The position numbers were made by a program, and so were the translations under genes. Of a stretch of DNA of 64,000 nucleotides, positions 11,580 through 22,825 are shown one piece after another. Under the pieces are notes generated by a model. That model was given only the letters and a program-made list of their open reading frames with translations. It was not told where the DNA came from and searched no databases. The first letter of the stretch is position 1; each line of letters opens with the position of its first letter. The stretch comes from Sporopachydermia quercuum. Its lineage: Eukaryota; Ascomycota; Sporopachydermiomycetes; Sporopachydermiales; Sporopachydermiaceae. The stretch covers positions 1,651,148-1,715,147 of the forward strand of contig BCGN01000003.1 of NCBI GenBank assembly GCA_001599295.1, in the 5' to 3' direction.

Positions 11580-12481
11580 CTTATTGCTCGGATCTATTTT
11601 TAGCCACTGCGCGCGCTCCACATTCCACTACTTGACTACACAGAATAGAAAGTTACCAAATACTGTTCAACTGTTGTTTGGCAATAACTAATTGATATGC
11701 TGTCTTCCATTGTATTTCACTCTCTATTGTTCATTGAATAATGCAATCAGCAAATCCTTCAGGTTTTCGTTTGTAACTGAATGGACGATTGGTAGCATTA
11801 CCCGGATTTGGATATAGAGCGGAAATGATATGATGTATCCGTGGTGAGATATGAAGTTATAGTAGGGAATTGATGAGACAAGCAATCTAGGAAGAAAGTT
11901 CGTAGATTGGTATGAGCTGAATAGATATTTGAGTAAAGAAACAGCGTTTATTCAAAATTTCTAGTGTATCAAAATTAGCAGGATTTTGGGAATCTTTTGT
12001 GAAGTTTTGGAACAAGAAGCTGTGATTGTTTTCTGGCTTTCTAGTTGGAAGTATTATGTTAGTATACAAGACGCTCATNGGTGAGTCTTGTGAAATCAAG
12101 TTCTATTCAATCTCATAAAACTGCTATCTTTATAGCTAACTCCAAACCAAGACTCTCTGAAAACGTTTAAAAATAGCTAAAAATTATATAATCTACAATA
12201 TCCAGCTTGCTCCTTGAATACCAAGCAATTCATTCACTGTAACTCCCTGCATTTATTCATTCTCCAATTAGGTAGACAGTTACACCACTATTACAATTAT
12301 TTTCTCCGAAATATTCCCCTATGTTCTCCGTTCTCCACCATAGTAAAGAAAAATCTTTCTTATGATTATCATCAGCGTTATTATGGAAAAAGTTGATACT
12401 AAGTATATCTGTTTTATTTATATTATATAATAATACTTAATCTTGTAATTTACTACAGCATTCTTTCTTTACGCAGCAGAA
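11580..12481. other. Divergent promoter region of RSM10 and TRM7
   Basis: No gene seen. It contains a Reb1-like site (TTACCCGG, 11798-11805) and an N at 12079. The open stretches at 11887-12099 and 12214-12396 have no protein-like character. Confidence 0.5.
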
Positions 12482-13525
12482 ATGGGGAAAAGTAGTAAAG
12501 ATAAAAGAGACTTGTATTATAGGTAAGTGCTGAGATCATAGCGCTACAGACATAAATGGATAGATACTGAGGCATTCNTTCCACATTCATACTATATAAA
12601 AATATTGAATTTCGGTGAAAAGCAAATTACTAACATTGAAACAAGAAAGGCGAAAGAAGAAGGGTGGAGGGCCCGTTCTGCTTTCAAGCTTCTACAACTG
12701 AATGACCAGTTCCATTTGTTTGAAGGTCTGAGCCGTGTAGTAGATTTATGTGCAGCTCCTGGGTCTTGGAGCCAAGTTCTATCTAGAGAAGTGTATCAGA
12801 AGCGATCGCCAGATGGCCCAGAACCAAAAATAGTTGCTGTAGATTTGCAGCCAATGTCGCCTATTGAAGGTGTGACTACTTTACAAGCAGATATTACACA
12901 TCCCAAAACATTAAGCAGGATTCTGGAAATCTTTGGTGGTGAACCTGCTGACTTTGTATGTTCCGATGGTGCACCTGATGTCACAGGATTGCACGATTTA
13001 GATGAGTATATTCAAGCCCAGCTGATTCTTTCAGCTTTACAATTGACATGCTGTGTTCTGAAACCTGGTGGAGCTTTTGTTGCCAAGATCTTCCGAGGCC
13101 GTGATATTGATTTACTGTACTCACAACTAGGATATCTATTTGAGAAGGTGGTATGTGCCAAACCAAGATCGTCTAGAGGTACATCATTAGAATCGTTTAT
13201 TGTATGCTTAGGATATAAACCAAGAGAAGGCTGGGATCCTAAGAAGTATCTGAAGCCAGATGTTAGTACTGAAGAGTTCTTTGAAGGTGAGGAAGTTGGT
13301 ATAGGCAAAGCAGAGCTTGATGAGAAGCTCGCGGTACCATTTGAAGAAAGGGTCATTGCACCATTTATTGCATGTGGAGATTTATCAGAATTCGATTCTG
13401 ATGCAACATATACGATAGAGGACGGGATTGAAAGGCTGAGTTTGGACCCTGTACAATCTCCAACCGCGCCTCCATATAAAAAAGCATTAGAGATGAAGAG
13501 GAAAGGGGAGATTAGAAAGAGATGA
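12482..13525 (+). CDS. TRM7: tRNA 2'-O-ribose methyltransferase Trm7, spliced
   Basis: Methylates the ribose of positions 32 and 34 in the anticodon loop of certain tRNAs (with Trm732 and Trm734 in S. cerevisiae), in the cytosol. Exon 1 (12482-12522) encodes [14 protein letters not shown] up to its final Arg codon; donor GTAAGT; a 123-nt intron with branch ACTAAC; exon 2 is 12646-13525. The spliced 306-residue product aligns end to end with Trm7 (310). SAM motif [12 protein letters not shown] lies near residues 46-57, [16 protein letters not shown] follows, and the RrmJ-type catalytic Lys and Glu sit in VAKIFRGRD and [11 protein letters not shown] codons at the conserved Leu of KLLQLNDQ and of CVLKPGG show CTG=Leu. 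The intron carries an N at 12578. It converges on KRS1 with 260 bases between. Confidence 0.96.
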
Positions 13526-13650
13526 TGGTTAGTTTAGATGAAGAAGAGAGAAGAGGAAGAGAGAAATGGAAAAAGAGATAATGGAGATATTTAGAATGTT
13601 TAGACTAAGAGGATGAGATAAAGGAAGATATAAATAATAGAGACATAGTC

Positions 13651-13672
13651 TACTACTACTACTACTACTACT
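13651..13672 (+). repeat. (TAC)7 microsatellite
   Basis: Seven tandem TAC units in the short convergent interval between TRM7 and KRS1, within one or both 3' UTRs. Confidence 0.9.
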
Positions 13673-13785
13673 GCTCTACTCTATTACATTAATTGAGTAC
13701 AATATTAACAGTCAAGTCTATTCTAAAACCGTCTTCCTATATCCTATATTATAATCTCCATATCCCATCTCTCAATATGTCATAT

Positions 13786-15576
13786 TTACTCCTTCTCTTC
13801 AGACTTGAATTCAGCTTCACTCAAACCAACTTTTCCTCCGTCTTCAGGCTTCATAGTAGGGAAAAGTAAAACCTCCTTGATAGTATTAGCATTGGTTAAG
13901 AACATAGTCAATCTATCAATACCACATCCCCATCCACCAGTAGGAGGTAAACCGTATTCTAAAGCATTACAGAACACTTCATCAACCAGTTGAGCTTCAT
14001 CATCACCTTGAGCCTTTTGTCTGGCCTGTTCTTCAAATCTAGCTCTTTGATCAAACGGATCATTCAACTCAGTGTAGGCATTACAAATTTCTTTAAAAGC
14101 AACGAAAACTTCAAATCTTTCGCATAAACCTGGAATATCACGATGGTATTTAGCCAAAGGAGACATCATTTGAGGATGCCCGAAGATAAAAGTGGGATTT
14201 ACACATTGAGACTCAAGATACTCACCAATTAATGTATCCAACATACGAGCATTGGTTAAAGGAGGAGTACAGTCAAGCTTCTCTCTGATTAAGATATCCT
14301 TGAGGAACTTGTTGGTTTCTTCGGTATGTAATTGATCTCCAGGAGGGAATTTGACCTTCAAGATTTGTTCTAAGCTAGTAATCATGTCAACTCTCTTCCA
14401 AGGTCTGGAGAAATCAATTTCTAAAGTCTCACCTTCAGGGCCCTTAGGTTGATACTTGACTTTATAATCACCAGTGATGTCTTTAACCAATTCAGAAAAT
14501 AATAATTCGGTCATATCCATCAAATCGTAGCAATCTGCATAAGCCTGATAGAATTCACACGTAGTGAACTCGGGATTGTGGGTCATATCAATACCTTCAT
14601 TTCTGAATTGTCTTCCGATTTCGTAGACTCTGTTCAAACCACCGACAACAAGTTCCTTGAGATACAATTCAGGAGCGATTCTAAGGTATAAATCCATGTT
14701 TAATTCATTATGGTGAGTAATGAAAGGTTTGGCAGTAGCTCCACCAGCAATCAAGTTCATCATAGGAGTCTCAACCTCAACAAAATCTCTGGAATCCAAA
14801 AATCTACGAATATAACTGATGATCTTAGATCTAACAATAAATCGTTCTCTGGTAGAGTTGTTCATGATCAGATCTAAGTATCTCATACGATAACGAGTTT
14901 CGGTATCTTTGAAACCAAAATGTTCAGTTGGCAACATGTGTAAAGAAGGAGTCAACAGGATGACTTCTCTAGCAAAGACAGATAATTCACCTTCACCACC
15001 TTTCTTTGGTTGAGTCTTACCAGGATAACCACGGATACCAATGATATCTCCTCTTCTCAGAAGTTCATGCATTTTGGTGAAATCGCCGTCACAGTCTTGA
15101 GCTTGGGCCATGATTTGGACTTGCTTACCTTCACTGTGGATGACATAGAACTTCAATTTAGAACCTGATTCTCTCTTGGCGTGTATTCTACCAGCAATAC
15201 TCACTTCTACATCAGGAAGAGTTTCACCTCTCTGTAATTTAGAGTACTCTTCAACAAACTGATCAACACGAATTGAAACATTGAATTTGTGAGGATAAGG
15301 ATTAGGATCCTTGGTATGACGTAAATTGTCGATGGCCTTTGATCTGATTTCAAAGTATTGATTAGGTGTCAATTCTTCATCATTGCTTGATTTTTTACCG
15401 GTGCCAACAGTTTTACCGGCAGCGGCAGCGGCAGCAGCTTTTTCAGCTTTCTTCGCCTCTACTTGACGTTGTTTCTGTCTTTTCTTCAATTCACTCTTAG
15501 ACACTTGTTCTCCTGTGACTTCGTCAAGATAAGTCTTTTGTAGCTTCTCAGCTACTTCTTCAACTTTGTCTGCCAT
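13786..15576 (-). CDS. KRS1: Cytosolic lysyl-tRNA synthetase
   Basis: A class II aminoacyl-tRNA synthetase that charges tRNA-Lys. 595 residues, against 591 in S. cerevisiae Krs1. The start at 15576 ([12 protein letters not shown]) fits the family; the 25 upstream in-frame residues do not. An N-terminal Lys/Ala-rich helix (about residues 25-75) is the usual eukaryotic tRNA-binding extension. The OB-fold anticodon domain follows ([17 protein letters not shown]), then the catalytic core with motif 2 ([17 protein letters not shown], near residue 320) and motif 3 ([13 protein letters not shown], near residue 547). The upstream region, shared with divergent eIF3h, holds two CACGTG boxes and a Reb1-like site. 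Confidence 0.97.
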   Translation of the reverse strand: MADKVEEVAEKLQKTYLDEVTGEQVSKSELKKRQKQRQVEAKKAEKAAAAAAAGKTVGTGKKSSNDEELTPNQYFEIRSKAIDNLRHTKDPNPYPHKFNVSIRVDQFVEEYSKLQRGETLPDVEVSIAGRIHAKRESGSKLKFYVIHSEGKQVQIMAQAQDCDGDFTKMHELLRRGDIIGIRGYPGKTQPKKGGEGELSVFAREVILLTPSLHMLPTEHFGFKDTETRYRMRYLDLIMNNSTRERFIVRSKIISYIRRFLDSRDFVEVETPMMNLIAGGATAKPFITHHNELNMDLYLRIAPELYLKELVVGGLNRVYEIGRQFRNEGIDMTHNPEFTTCEFYQAYADCYDLMDMTELLFSELVKDITGDYKVKYQPKGPEGETLEIDFSRPWKRVDMITSLEQILKVKFPPGDQLHTEETNKFLKDILIREKLDCTPPLTNARMLDTLIGEYLESQCVNPTFIFGHPQMMSPLAKYHRDIPGLCERFEVFVAFKEICNAYTELNDPFDQRARFEEQARQKAQGDDEAQLVDEVFCNALEYGLPPTGGWGCGIDRLTMFLTNANTIKEVLLFPTMKPEDGGKVGLSEAEFKSEEKE

Positions 15577-16468
15577 TGTGTAGATACTGTTGCTATGCCT
15601 AACTATTCCTGAATGATCAACTAACGAAAGCAAAATCGGAATGAAAAGCAATTCAATTCAACCTGAAAAGATCTATATCAATTAAAAATTTTTGTAACAT
15701 CAAATATAAACAGATATTTACATATAGATATACTTATATACACAGTTACTACCGGCTATTGCATACCAAGTAGAAGTTTTCAGCATTTGAGACGATCAGT
15801 CATAATGGAACAGTAGTTGCATTTTCTAGAATTGAGTCTCGAGAAGACCGCCTCAATGTTTATATTTTCCGATGCAGGAAAAGTGAAAATTTTTCAAACA
15901 TTACCCGGCGAAACAAATAGTCTTTATGTGCACGTGATTAATGTTCACGTGACTAGAATGCATTTGGCATAAATATAAGTTTATACATGGGAGTTATGCG
16001 TTTCCTCACCAGAAGACACTGAAGCTAAGAACGGAAATGGTGAGGAAAATGAGCAGAAAGTGAAAAGAATGAAAATTTTGATGATATAATAAAGGCATAT
16101 GTGGAAGGAAAGAAAAAGGCTTGTAGTGGGGGGATAAAAGGATTTTTGATAGGAACATTTACGTGGAGATTGCTAGAGGGTAGATTTAGAACTGAAGATT
16201 TAGTAGTTTATTGTTTCAATAGTGAAAGAATATTACTTCTTAGTTCAAGGTTGAATTTGCAAGGCAATAGTACAACAGAAGTACATCAATATGGTTGGCA
16301 AGAATTTGTAAGTTGTAGCAAAAAAGGAGGACGGAGGTGAAAAGGAAAAAAAGCCGTGGGAGAATACTTGAGAAGGGAGTTGCGTAAAGTTAATGTTGAA
16401 TTATTGCATTGCAACTAGTTAATTTATGTGGATGTTGCGTAGATTTGTATGAAGGTGTACTAACGTGT
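15577..16468. other. Divergent promoter region of KRS1 and eIF3h
   Basis: Apart from the motif cluster at 15901-15951 there is no firm element. An ORF at 16101-16340 has no protein family and overlaps a possible leader exon of eIF3h (ATG at 16291, donor GTAAGT at 16308). Confidence 0.45.
15901..15951. promoter_or_regulatory. Reb1-like site plus two CACGTG boxes
   Basis: TTACCCGG at 15901-15908 is followed by CACGTGA at 15931 and 15946, only 15 bases apart. CACGTG is bound by Cbf1 and other bHLH factors in yeasts. The cluster lies 325-375 bases upstream of KRS1 and about 520 bases upstream of eIF3h. Other intergenic CACGTG sites are at 18055, 40114, 41813, 50332 and 59541. Function is inferred. 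Confidence 0.4.
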
Positions 16469-17755
16469 ATGTATAGAAGCAAAACCATCCGCGAGACGGG
16501 TGTTGATGTTGAAGAGTCAAGCATAAAAACCGTGAAGATTGATTCAAGTGTAAGTTGAATTGGTTGGATAACTGTGATTGAAGGCATTATTGATGTTATT
16601 GGTTTAATCTAATAAACCAGAATCAAGCGATTTACGTTGATCCATATGAAGATAACAATGTTCTCAGGTTCCTACTACCTACTAATCTACTATATCAGTC
16701 ATATATTTCTATCATTGTATATCCTTACTAACAATATTCAGGCTGTTTTGAAGATTATAAAGCACTGCTCAGAAGCTCATCCTCAAAATGCCGCAGGCGC
16801 ATTATTAGGCTACGATGGAGATGAGGATGTGCTTGAAGTTTCCTATGTTTTCCCGTTCCCTTCTACATCATCATCATCAGAATATAACAGTACATTCAGC
16901 TCAGCCAAGAACAAATCAAACAGCAAGTACCAAGAAGAAATGATTGCACTACTAGGATCAGTCAACGTTGATGCTTTCCCTCTCGGTTGGTACCAAAACT
17001 TCCCAATGGGAAAATTCTATTCCCAATCAGTTGTAGACACATTATTACAATATCAACAACAAAATCCTAATGCTATTTTACTAGCCAATGATCCTTCCAA
17101 ATCATTTGAATCAGGTTTGAGTTTACGTGCTTATAGACTAAGTGATGCCTTCTTGAACGTTCAAAAGACTGGTAAATTCACTACCGAAATATTGGTTGAG
17201 AATAATCTTTCCTATAAGGACGTTTATGAAGAATTGACTCTTGAGATCTCTAACTCTCATTTAACTGGACTTTTCATTCAAGATTTAAATAATAAGAATG
17301 ATGCTGAGGATAAGTCTCTGGAATTTTTCCCATCTAACGAAAAGAACATTTTGACTTCTTCTCAATCATTATATTATAATTTTGATAAATTAAGTCTTAA
17401 CAGTGACGCTTACTTACAAAGGAATATGGAATCTATCTTTGATGCTGTTGATGATTTCAACTATGATCAAGGCAACTATAATTATTATCAACGTCAATTG
17501 GCTAGAGAACAAACAAAAATCAACCAATGGAAACAAAAGAGACAAGCTGAGAATGTTCAAAGAGAAGCCGAAGGAAAACCTCCTTTATCTTTGGAAGAAT
17601 ATAAGACTATATTTAAGTTGCCCACTGAGCCATCTCGTCTTGATAATTTGTTATTATCATCTTCAATCAATCAATACTGTTCTGAGATTGAAGGCTTCAG
17701 TTCCTCTGCTTTAACAAAGGCTTTTTTGGTTCAAAAGGGTTTAGAAGACAATTAG
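16469..17755 (+). CDS. Translation initiation factor eIF3 subunit h, spliced
   Basis: eIF3h is an MPN-domain subunit of the eIF3 complex that helps recruit mRNA to the 40S ribosome. It is present in fission yeast and animals but absent from S. cerevisiae. Coding exon 16469-16549 (ending KTVKIDSS), donor GTAAGT, 192-nt intron with CTTACTAAC and ending TTCAG, then exon 16742-17755 starting AVLKIIKHCSE. The junction restores the family motif VKIDSxxVLKIIKH, and PQNAAGALLGYDGDEDVLEV continues the MPN fold. The metal-binding JAMM residues are absent, as expected for this non-catalytic subunit. The start is uncertain: with the ATG at 16469 the protein is 364 residues, but TACTAAC at 16459-16465 followed by TATAG suggests an exon beginning at 16477 and a first exon at 16291-16307. 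Confidence 0.88.
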
Positions 17756-19629
17756 TATAGTGTACCAAAAAATAAAGTAATTTGGATTGTTCTTGATGTA
17801 TGTAAGTAAGGTAAATGTTGTGCTTTACATCTAGTAGTTTCCCGTATTCGTAAAAGTGTTGTTCGTGTTGACTTTGGAGGTTTAGAAACTGAACGTGTCC
17901 CTTCATAGCAAGAAGAAAACCTGTTGTACTGTAAATGACACAGAGACTTTAAAGATACGTTTATTCCTTCCGGAACTTATTCATATATACAACGCTTTTC
18001 CTCTCGGTTGTTTTCATAGATGATTGTTGAAAAGATGAAAAATATCATAAGAATCACGTGAAAAGCATTTTTAGATGGTCGGTTTATGATAACGTAAGCC
18101 TATGAGTGATTATATATTAGTTATATAGATTATAATGTGTATTATATATTATCTTAAATAATTAACTATGTCTCAATTAGTACCATTTTATTTCTTAAAT
18201 CAATTAACTTATGGTAAGCCAAAGAAAATGTACGAGATGCGAATGAAGAGAAGAATCGGTATTGAAAATAGTATCTTTGTCTCTGTTTTCACTGTCTAAT
18301 AATAACAGATAACAACGTCATATAGTATTCACCCCTCTTCAAAGGTTAAGAAAAGAACTACTTACACTTTGACCTTACTCATCATTAGCTCATTGGATCA
18401 TCAACTTCTCACTCAATACACCAGCTAGCTATCCGGGACATGCATCGGATATGTAACATTATGCAGTATTATGTAGTTACATGCAGACCTTTTTTGTTAT
18501 ATATTTTCAAAACTCAATTTTGACAGATTGCTTAGCAATTGTTAAGTTATTATAATCAATCCATCAATCTGTTCCTGCGACGTTTCGACTGCATAACCCA
18601 ATTATAATTGTTCACATTCAGCGGCCCTTGTATCGTTATTTAATATTTACGCATCTTTGACATGATGTTGCGATGTCTTATTCCTTTACAGACCCTTCAC
18701 TCATTCACTATGATGCGTTACATGGTCTTCTAACTGTACCCTTTCTCAAACATCCCTTATAGAAGTAACCGCTGCGTTCCTTTAGTATCGGCTTCTAAAG
18801 GTTTCTAGGCCCACTCCCCTTCCCCGTTAAGTATTACTACATTTTCATTACATTACTTCCCACTACTAAACATAAAACTTCCTCGCCCTTGCTAGAGATA
18901 ATTTCCCTACCAATAAATACTAATCAAATTCATTATTCATACTCATTATTCATACTCATTATTCATTCTCATTATTCATACTCATTATTCATTCTCATTA
19001 TTCATTCTCAGAAATCAATGCTTCATTTTTCATCGTTCGTCTCTCGTTCCCTTCTAGACCCTCCCTGATTATGTCGAAGTGAGGCCCGAGGTCTGTTTAG
19101 AGTTTATCATTCCAGAAAAGGGAATTCATGTTACATAATCCCGGAACTTTAATTCCCTTGTAATGAGGCAGTAAAACCACAAACTAGATCTACTGAAAGG
19201 TTGATTGNTAACTATTAGCCTATAATATCTAATGAAAGAAACAGGTTTTGTTAGTTGCTGATAATTACTGCTAATAGTCAATAGCTGTTCGGTTGTTAAT
19301 TGTTGTTGATAATTTATAAACAGCTGGATTAGATAAATGGAAAGCAATCTTTGCAAGTGATAAGTGTTTGTAAAGATATTACTTATAGATTTGACAATAG
19401 CTACAGAATAGCTAGAACATATATTTACATATTGCAATAGGATCGTTATATATTCACTATCTGGTATCGTTAGGAGAATAACTGGAGCATTCGACTTAAT
19501 TCTGCGTCTTTCATTGCTCTTGATAATTACAAGCTATAAGCAATTGACATAGTTAATACAGCGAATTGTCAAGCAGCAGCATCATCAATAGTATCAATAG
19601 CAGCATAATAAGACATAATAACAAGCACA
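17756..19629. other. 1.9-kb intergenic region
   Basis: Between the 3' end of eIF3h and the start of DET1. It holds CACGTG at 18055-18060 and a 13-bp tandem repeat at 18931-19008 (listed). An N is at 19208. The minus-strand ORF at 19126-19437 runs through that N and is not protein-like. Confidence 0.5.
18931..19008 (+). repeat. Six-copy 13-bp tandem repeat
   Basis: Six consecutive copies of CATTATTCATACT or its variant CATTATTCATTCT, in the order A, A, B, A, B, B. It lies about 620 bases upstream of the DET1 start codon. Confidence 0.9.
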
Positions 19630-21285
19630 ATGGGAAGACCAAGAGTAAGTATTCTTTTCTTTGAATAAATGGAAGAAATGGAAGAAATTGAATGGTCTGT
19701 CAATCGCTTCCAATTGACCGGTTATATATGCTTAATTAGGAACTTATTTATAAATATACATATGAATGATCCTGCTCCCTATGGTTATTGTTACTGTTAT
19801 AAAATCCATCATGAATGATAACAATATAGGCTGGCTAATCATCAACATATCACATATCTATTAGATCGGCATCTACAGCAATTACGTCAATATTTGGCTT
19901 CGCGTTGAGTTCATCGTTCCGCTATGGTCTATCAGAAGGTTTAGTTCTCGTTTAATACATTTACTTTTAGTTTTACATCTGCATATCCAACGAGCAGAGA
20001 ACCAATCAGCTAGTAAATTATTCAATGTCAGCATTTTAAACCCTCAGATTTTGAAACCCGAAACCCAAATATCCTCAGGCGCAACTCTGAGGAACAAATC
20101 CTAAAAATCGGAAACTTGACAATAACAATGCAAATACCGGTTTTCAATCTGCGGTCATGAAAGGAACTTGATGTACATAAAGCTCTTTGAACGTTTAATT
20201 GGCCTCAATTAGACTAAATCGGGTTTCAATTGATTTTACTCGGTCTTGATACCGCTCATATTCATTTATGAGTGACAAAGCTGAAAGTCTGAAAGTATGG
20301 GTGATGGCTCCAATTCCTTAATTCAGCACTTTTCTTCCATTTCAGGCAATCGCACCCCTTCTCCCCTTTCTACTCCTCCATTATTCTAATACTAACCATC
20401 CTTTAGCTAATAATTCTCATCCGACATGGAGAATCGGAAGGAAACTGCGACAAATCCATCAACCGCTCCGTACCGAACCATAAAATCAACCTTACCCTTC
20501 TCGGGAAACAACAAGCCCAGAAAGCGGGGCGCGAGCTCCGGAAGCTCCTCGTTCCCCACGATAAAATCTTATTCTACACATCTCCGTACGCCAGAACTCG
20601 GCAAACAATGGAAAATGTAAAGGCGGGCATTTCCGACCTTCCCGATATCCACATAGATGTCCACGAAGAACCAAGAATGCGCGAACAGGATTTTGGTAAC
20701 TTCCAAGCCGATCCGGAAGAAATGGAACGGATTTGGGTAGAACGAGCCACTTACGGTCATTTTTTCTACCGCATTCCAAATGGGGAAAGCGCAGCCGATG
20801 TGTATGACCGAGTTGCCGGATTCAACGAAAGTTTGTTCCGACAGTTTAATTCCCCGAATTTCCCCACCGTTTTGGTATTAGTTACCCACGGCATTTGGGC
20901 TCGGGTGTTTTTAATGAAATGGTACCGGTGGAGCGTCGAGCAATTTGAAAGTTTACGGAATATTCGGCATTGTGACTTACTTATTATGGAAAGAGAAGTG
21001 AAACCTGATTGGCAGGGAAGTGGGGCAGAAAGCGGAGCAGAAAGTGACGTGGATGATACCCAATTTGGTGAAATACCCGATTTGCACTATAGATATAAGC
21101 TTAAGAATCATATGAGAACATGGGAAGATTTGGATGAGGGGGAAAAATTAGAGGCCAAAGTTGATGAGTCCAAAAAGGAGAACGGAGAGGGGCAAGATGA
21201 TGAGCAGAGTGAGGAGCTGGAGCTTGATGAAAGTGTAAAGAAAGATCGGATATTGCTGGAGAAGTTTAGGAGCATTATTACCTGA
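19630..21285 (+). CDS. DET1: Histidine phosphatase Det1, long first intron
   Basis: A histidine-phosphatase (phosphoglycerate-mutase fold) enzyme of the Det1/YDR051C group, a broad-range acid phosphatase linked to ergosterol transport in S. cerevisiae. Exon 1 (19630-19644) encodes only MGRPR; donor GTAAGT; a 762-nt intron (19645-20406) with TACTAAC nine bases before the terminal TTTAG; exon 2 (20407-21285) begins LIILIRHGESEGN. The joined start MGRPRLIILIRHGE is the usual fungal form and supplies the phosphate-binding RHG motif (His phosphorylated in catalysis). TSPYARTRQT and VTHGIWARV hold further active-site Arg and His residues. 297 residues; the C-terminal 60 are acidic. Exon 2 is more GC-rich than its surroundings. 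Confidence 0.92.
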
Positions 21286-22825
21286 AATATGGGTAGTGCG
21301 AATAAGAAAGCGGGGACTGGATAGTGGAAATTCAGGAGCAAAGACTAATTGGAGGACGAATTGTGGAGCAAATTACATAGGTTTCGTTATACTTTTAGAA
21401 CAGCTGAAAAGTGAACTTGAATAGAATACCGGGTGTTATAACGAGAATTTACAGTGGTGTAGACTATAATTCAAATCAAAACCGGAATTAACTCAGGAAT
21501 ATCGTAGAGTGTAGAAAGTATCCGTATTGGAGATCCAGAAAAGATGTGCAGAAGCAGAATACAAAATCGGTGTAAAATTCGAGAATACCGGAAACAATAT
21601 CAGGAAACTGGAAATAATCTCGGAGAATCTCCAACAGGATTATATCCAAATGTTTCTCCTCGATTATCGCCTTTATTTTCCTATTTTCATACCACTTATC
21701 TAACAGAAGCGGAAGCATAAATCATTAGAGTATACTATCGTATCTTTGAGTCGTTTTATTTATCGTTTTATTTATTGGGAAGTTCGGGATTATTGCTTTA
21801 TAGTATCCCTTCCTGTTCCTCCTGGCTATCAGCCATTTGACAACCAAATTCAGCAAAAAAATACCATTCATTGTAACCAGATGTTGCTAGATTATTATTT
21901 TTGCTGCTTGCTGTTTCCACTAAACGTTCAATCTACTCTAAGCAAGTCGTTTATAAATACATTAAGTTGACATATGAAGATACATAATAGTCCAATGGGC
22001 TTTATGAGTATTAATTCCGTAATATGTTATCTTTTCCGTAGAATTAGGACATAATAGCTTAAGCTGTTACTTATCAAGTACAAATCTGACTTCAATCTCT
22101 CATCAGCTGATTTACTGTATTCTGCTATTTTATGCTATTTTTTATGCTATTTACTATTGTTTATTATGGGTCTATTTATCTCTTGAGCTATGTTTGATAT
22201 TCAGAAGCATTTTTCTTATTTCTTCTTTCTTTCTATTCACATTCTAGTTTTTCATTGTAGCATTCAGTTGGTGGAATGAATACTCATCTATCCGTATCTA
22301 TTATTGCATTCCAAGCCATTATATTACATTATATTACATGGTTATTCGGAACATATTATATTATTCATTTGCTACAGACTGACTGCCGTTGGTTGGTATC
22401 ATTATCAACATGAAAGTGCTGATGATTAGAACCTTAGAACCTGTGACCATCATTGTGATACTTTCGTATCTGTTGATGTGATTAAGCTGCTCTGTGTGAG
22501 ATGAGCAGTGAATGACCGAACTGTAGAACGTTCATTGATTAGACGATTCAATGATTTTCCTTGCAGAATTTTGGCTGGCTATCAGAAATACGTTTTCCAG
22601 CCGAACTGGGCGTTGATTCAGGAATTGAATAGATAAATCAAAAAACAGTAGATAGCAAATAGATGATAAATAATAAAAAATAAAGCAGTCTTAATGTCAT
22701 TTATTCTAGTTCAACCTTATACGACCTATATATTCTTCCTCATTCCCCTTCCCTTATTACGGTTATTTCTATCACTTCTCATTAACTAATCATGGCAACT
22801 AATCCAATCCAACTTGATGATATTA
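21286..22825. other. 1.5-kb intergenic region between convergent genes
   Basis: DET1 and the gene at 22826-24046 converge here. AT-rich; no gene, repeat array or RNA was recognised. Confidence 0.5.

Noticed and set aside
16101-16340. 79-codon plus-strand ORF upstream of eIF3h
   Set aside because: No protein-like family pattern; more likely promoter or leader sequence.
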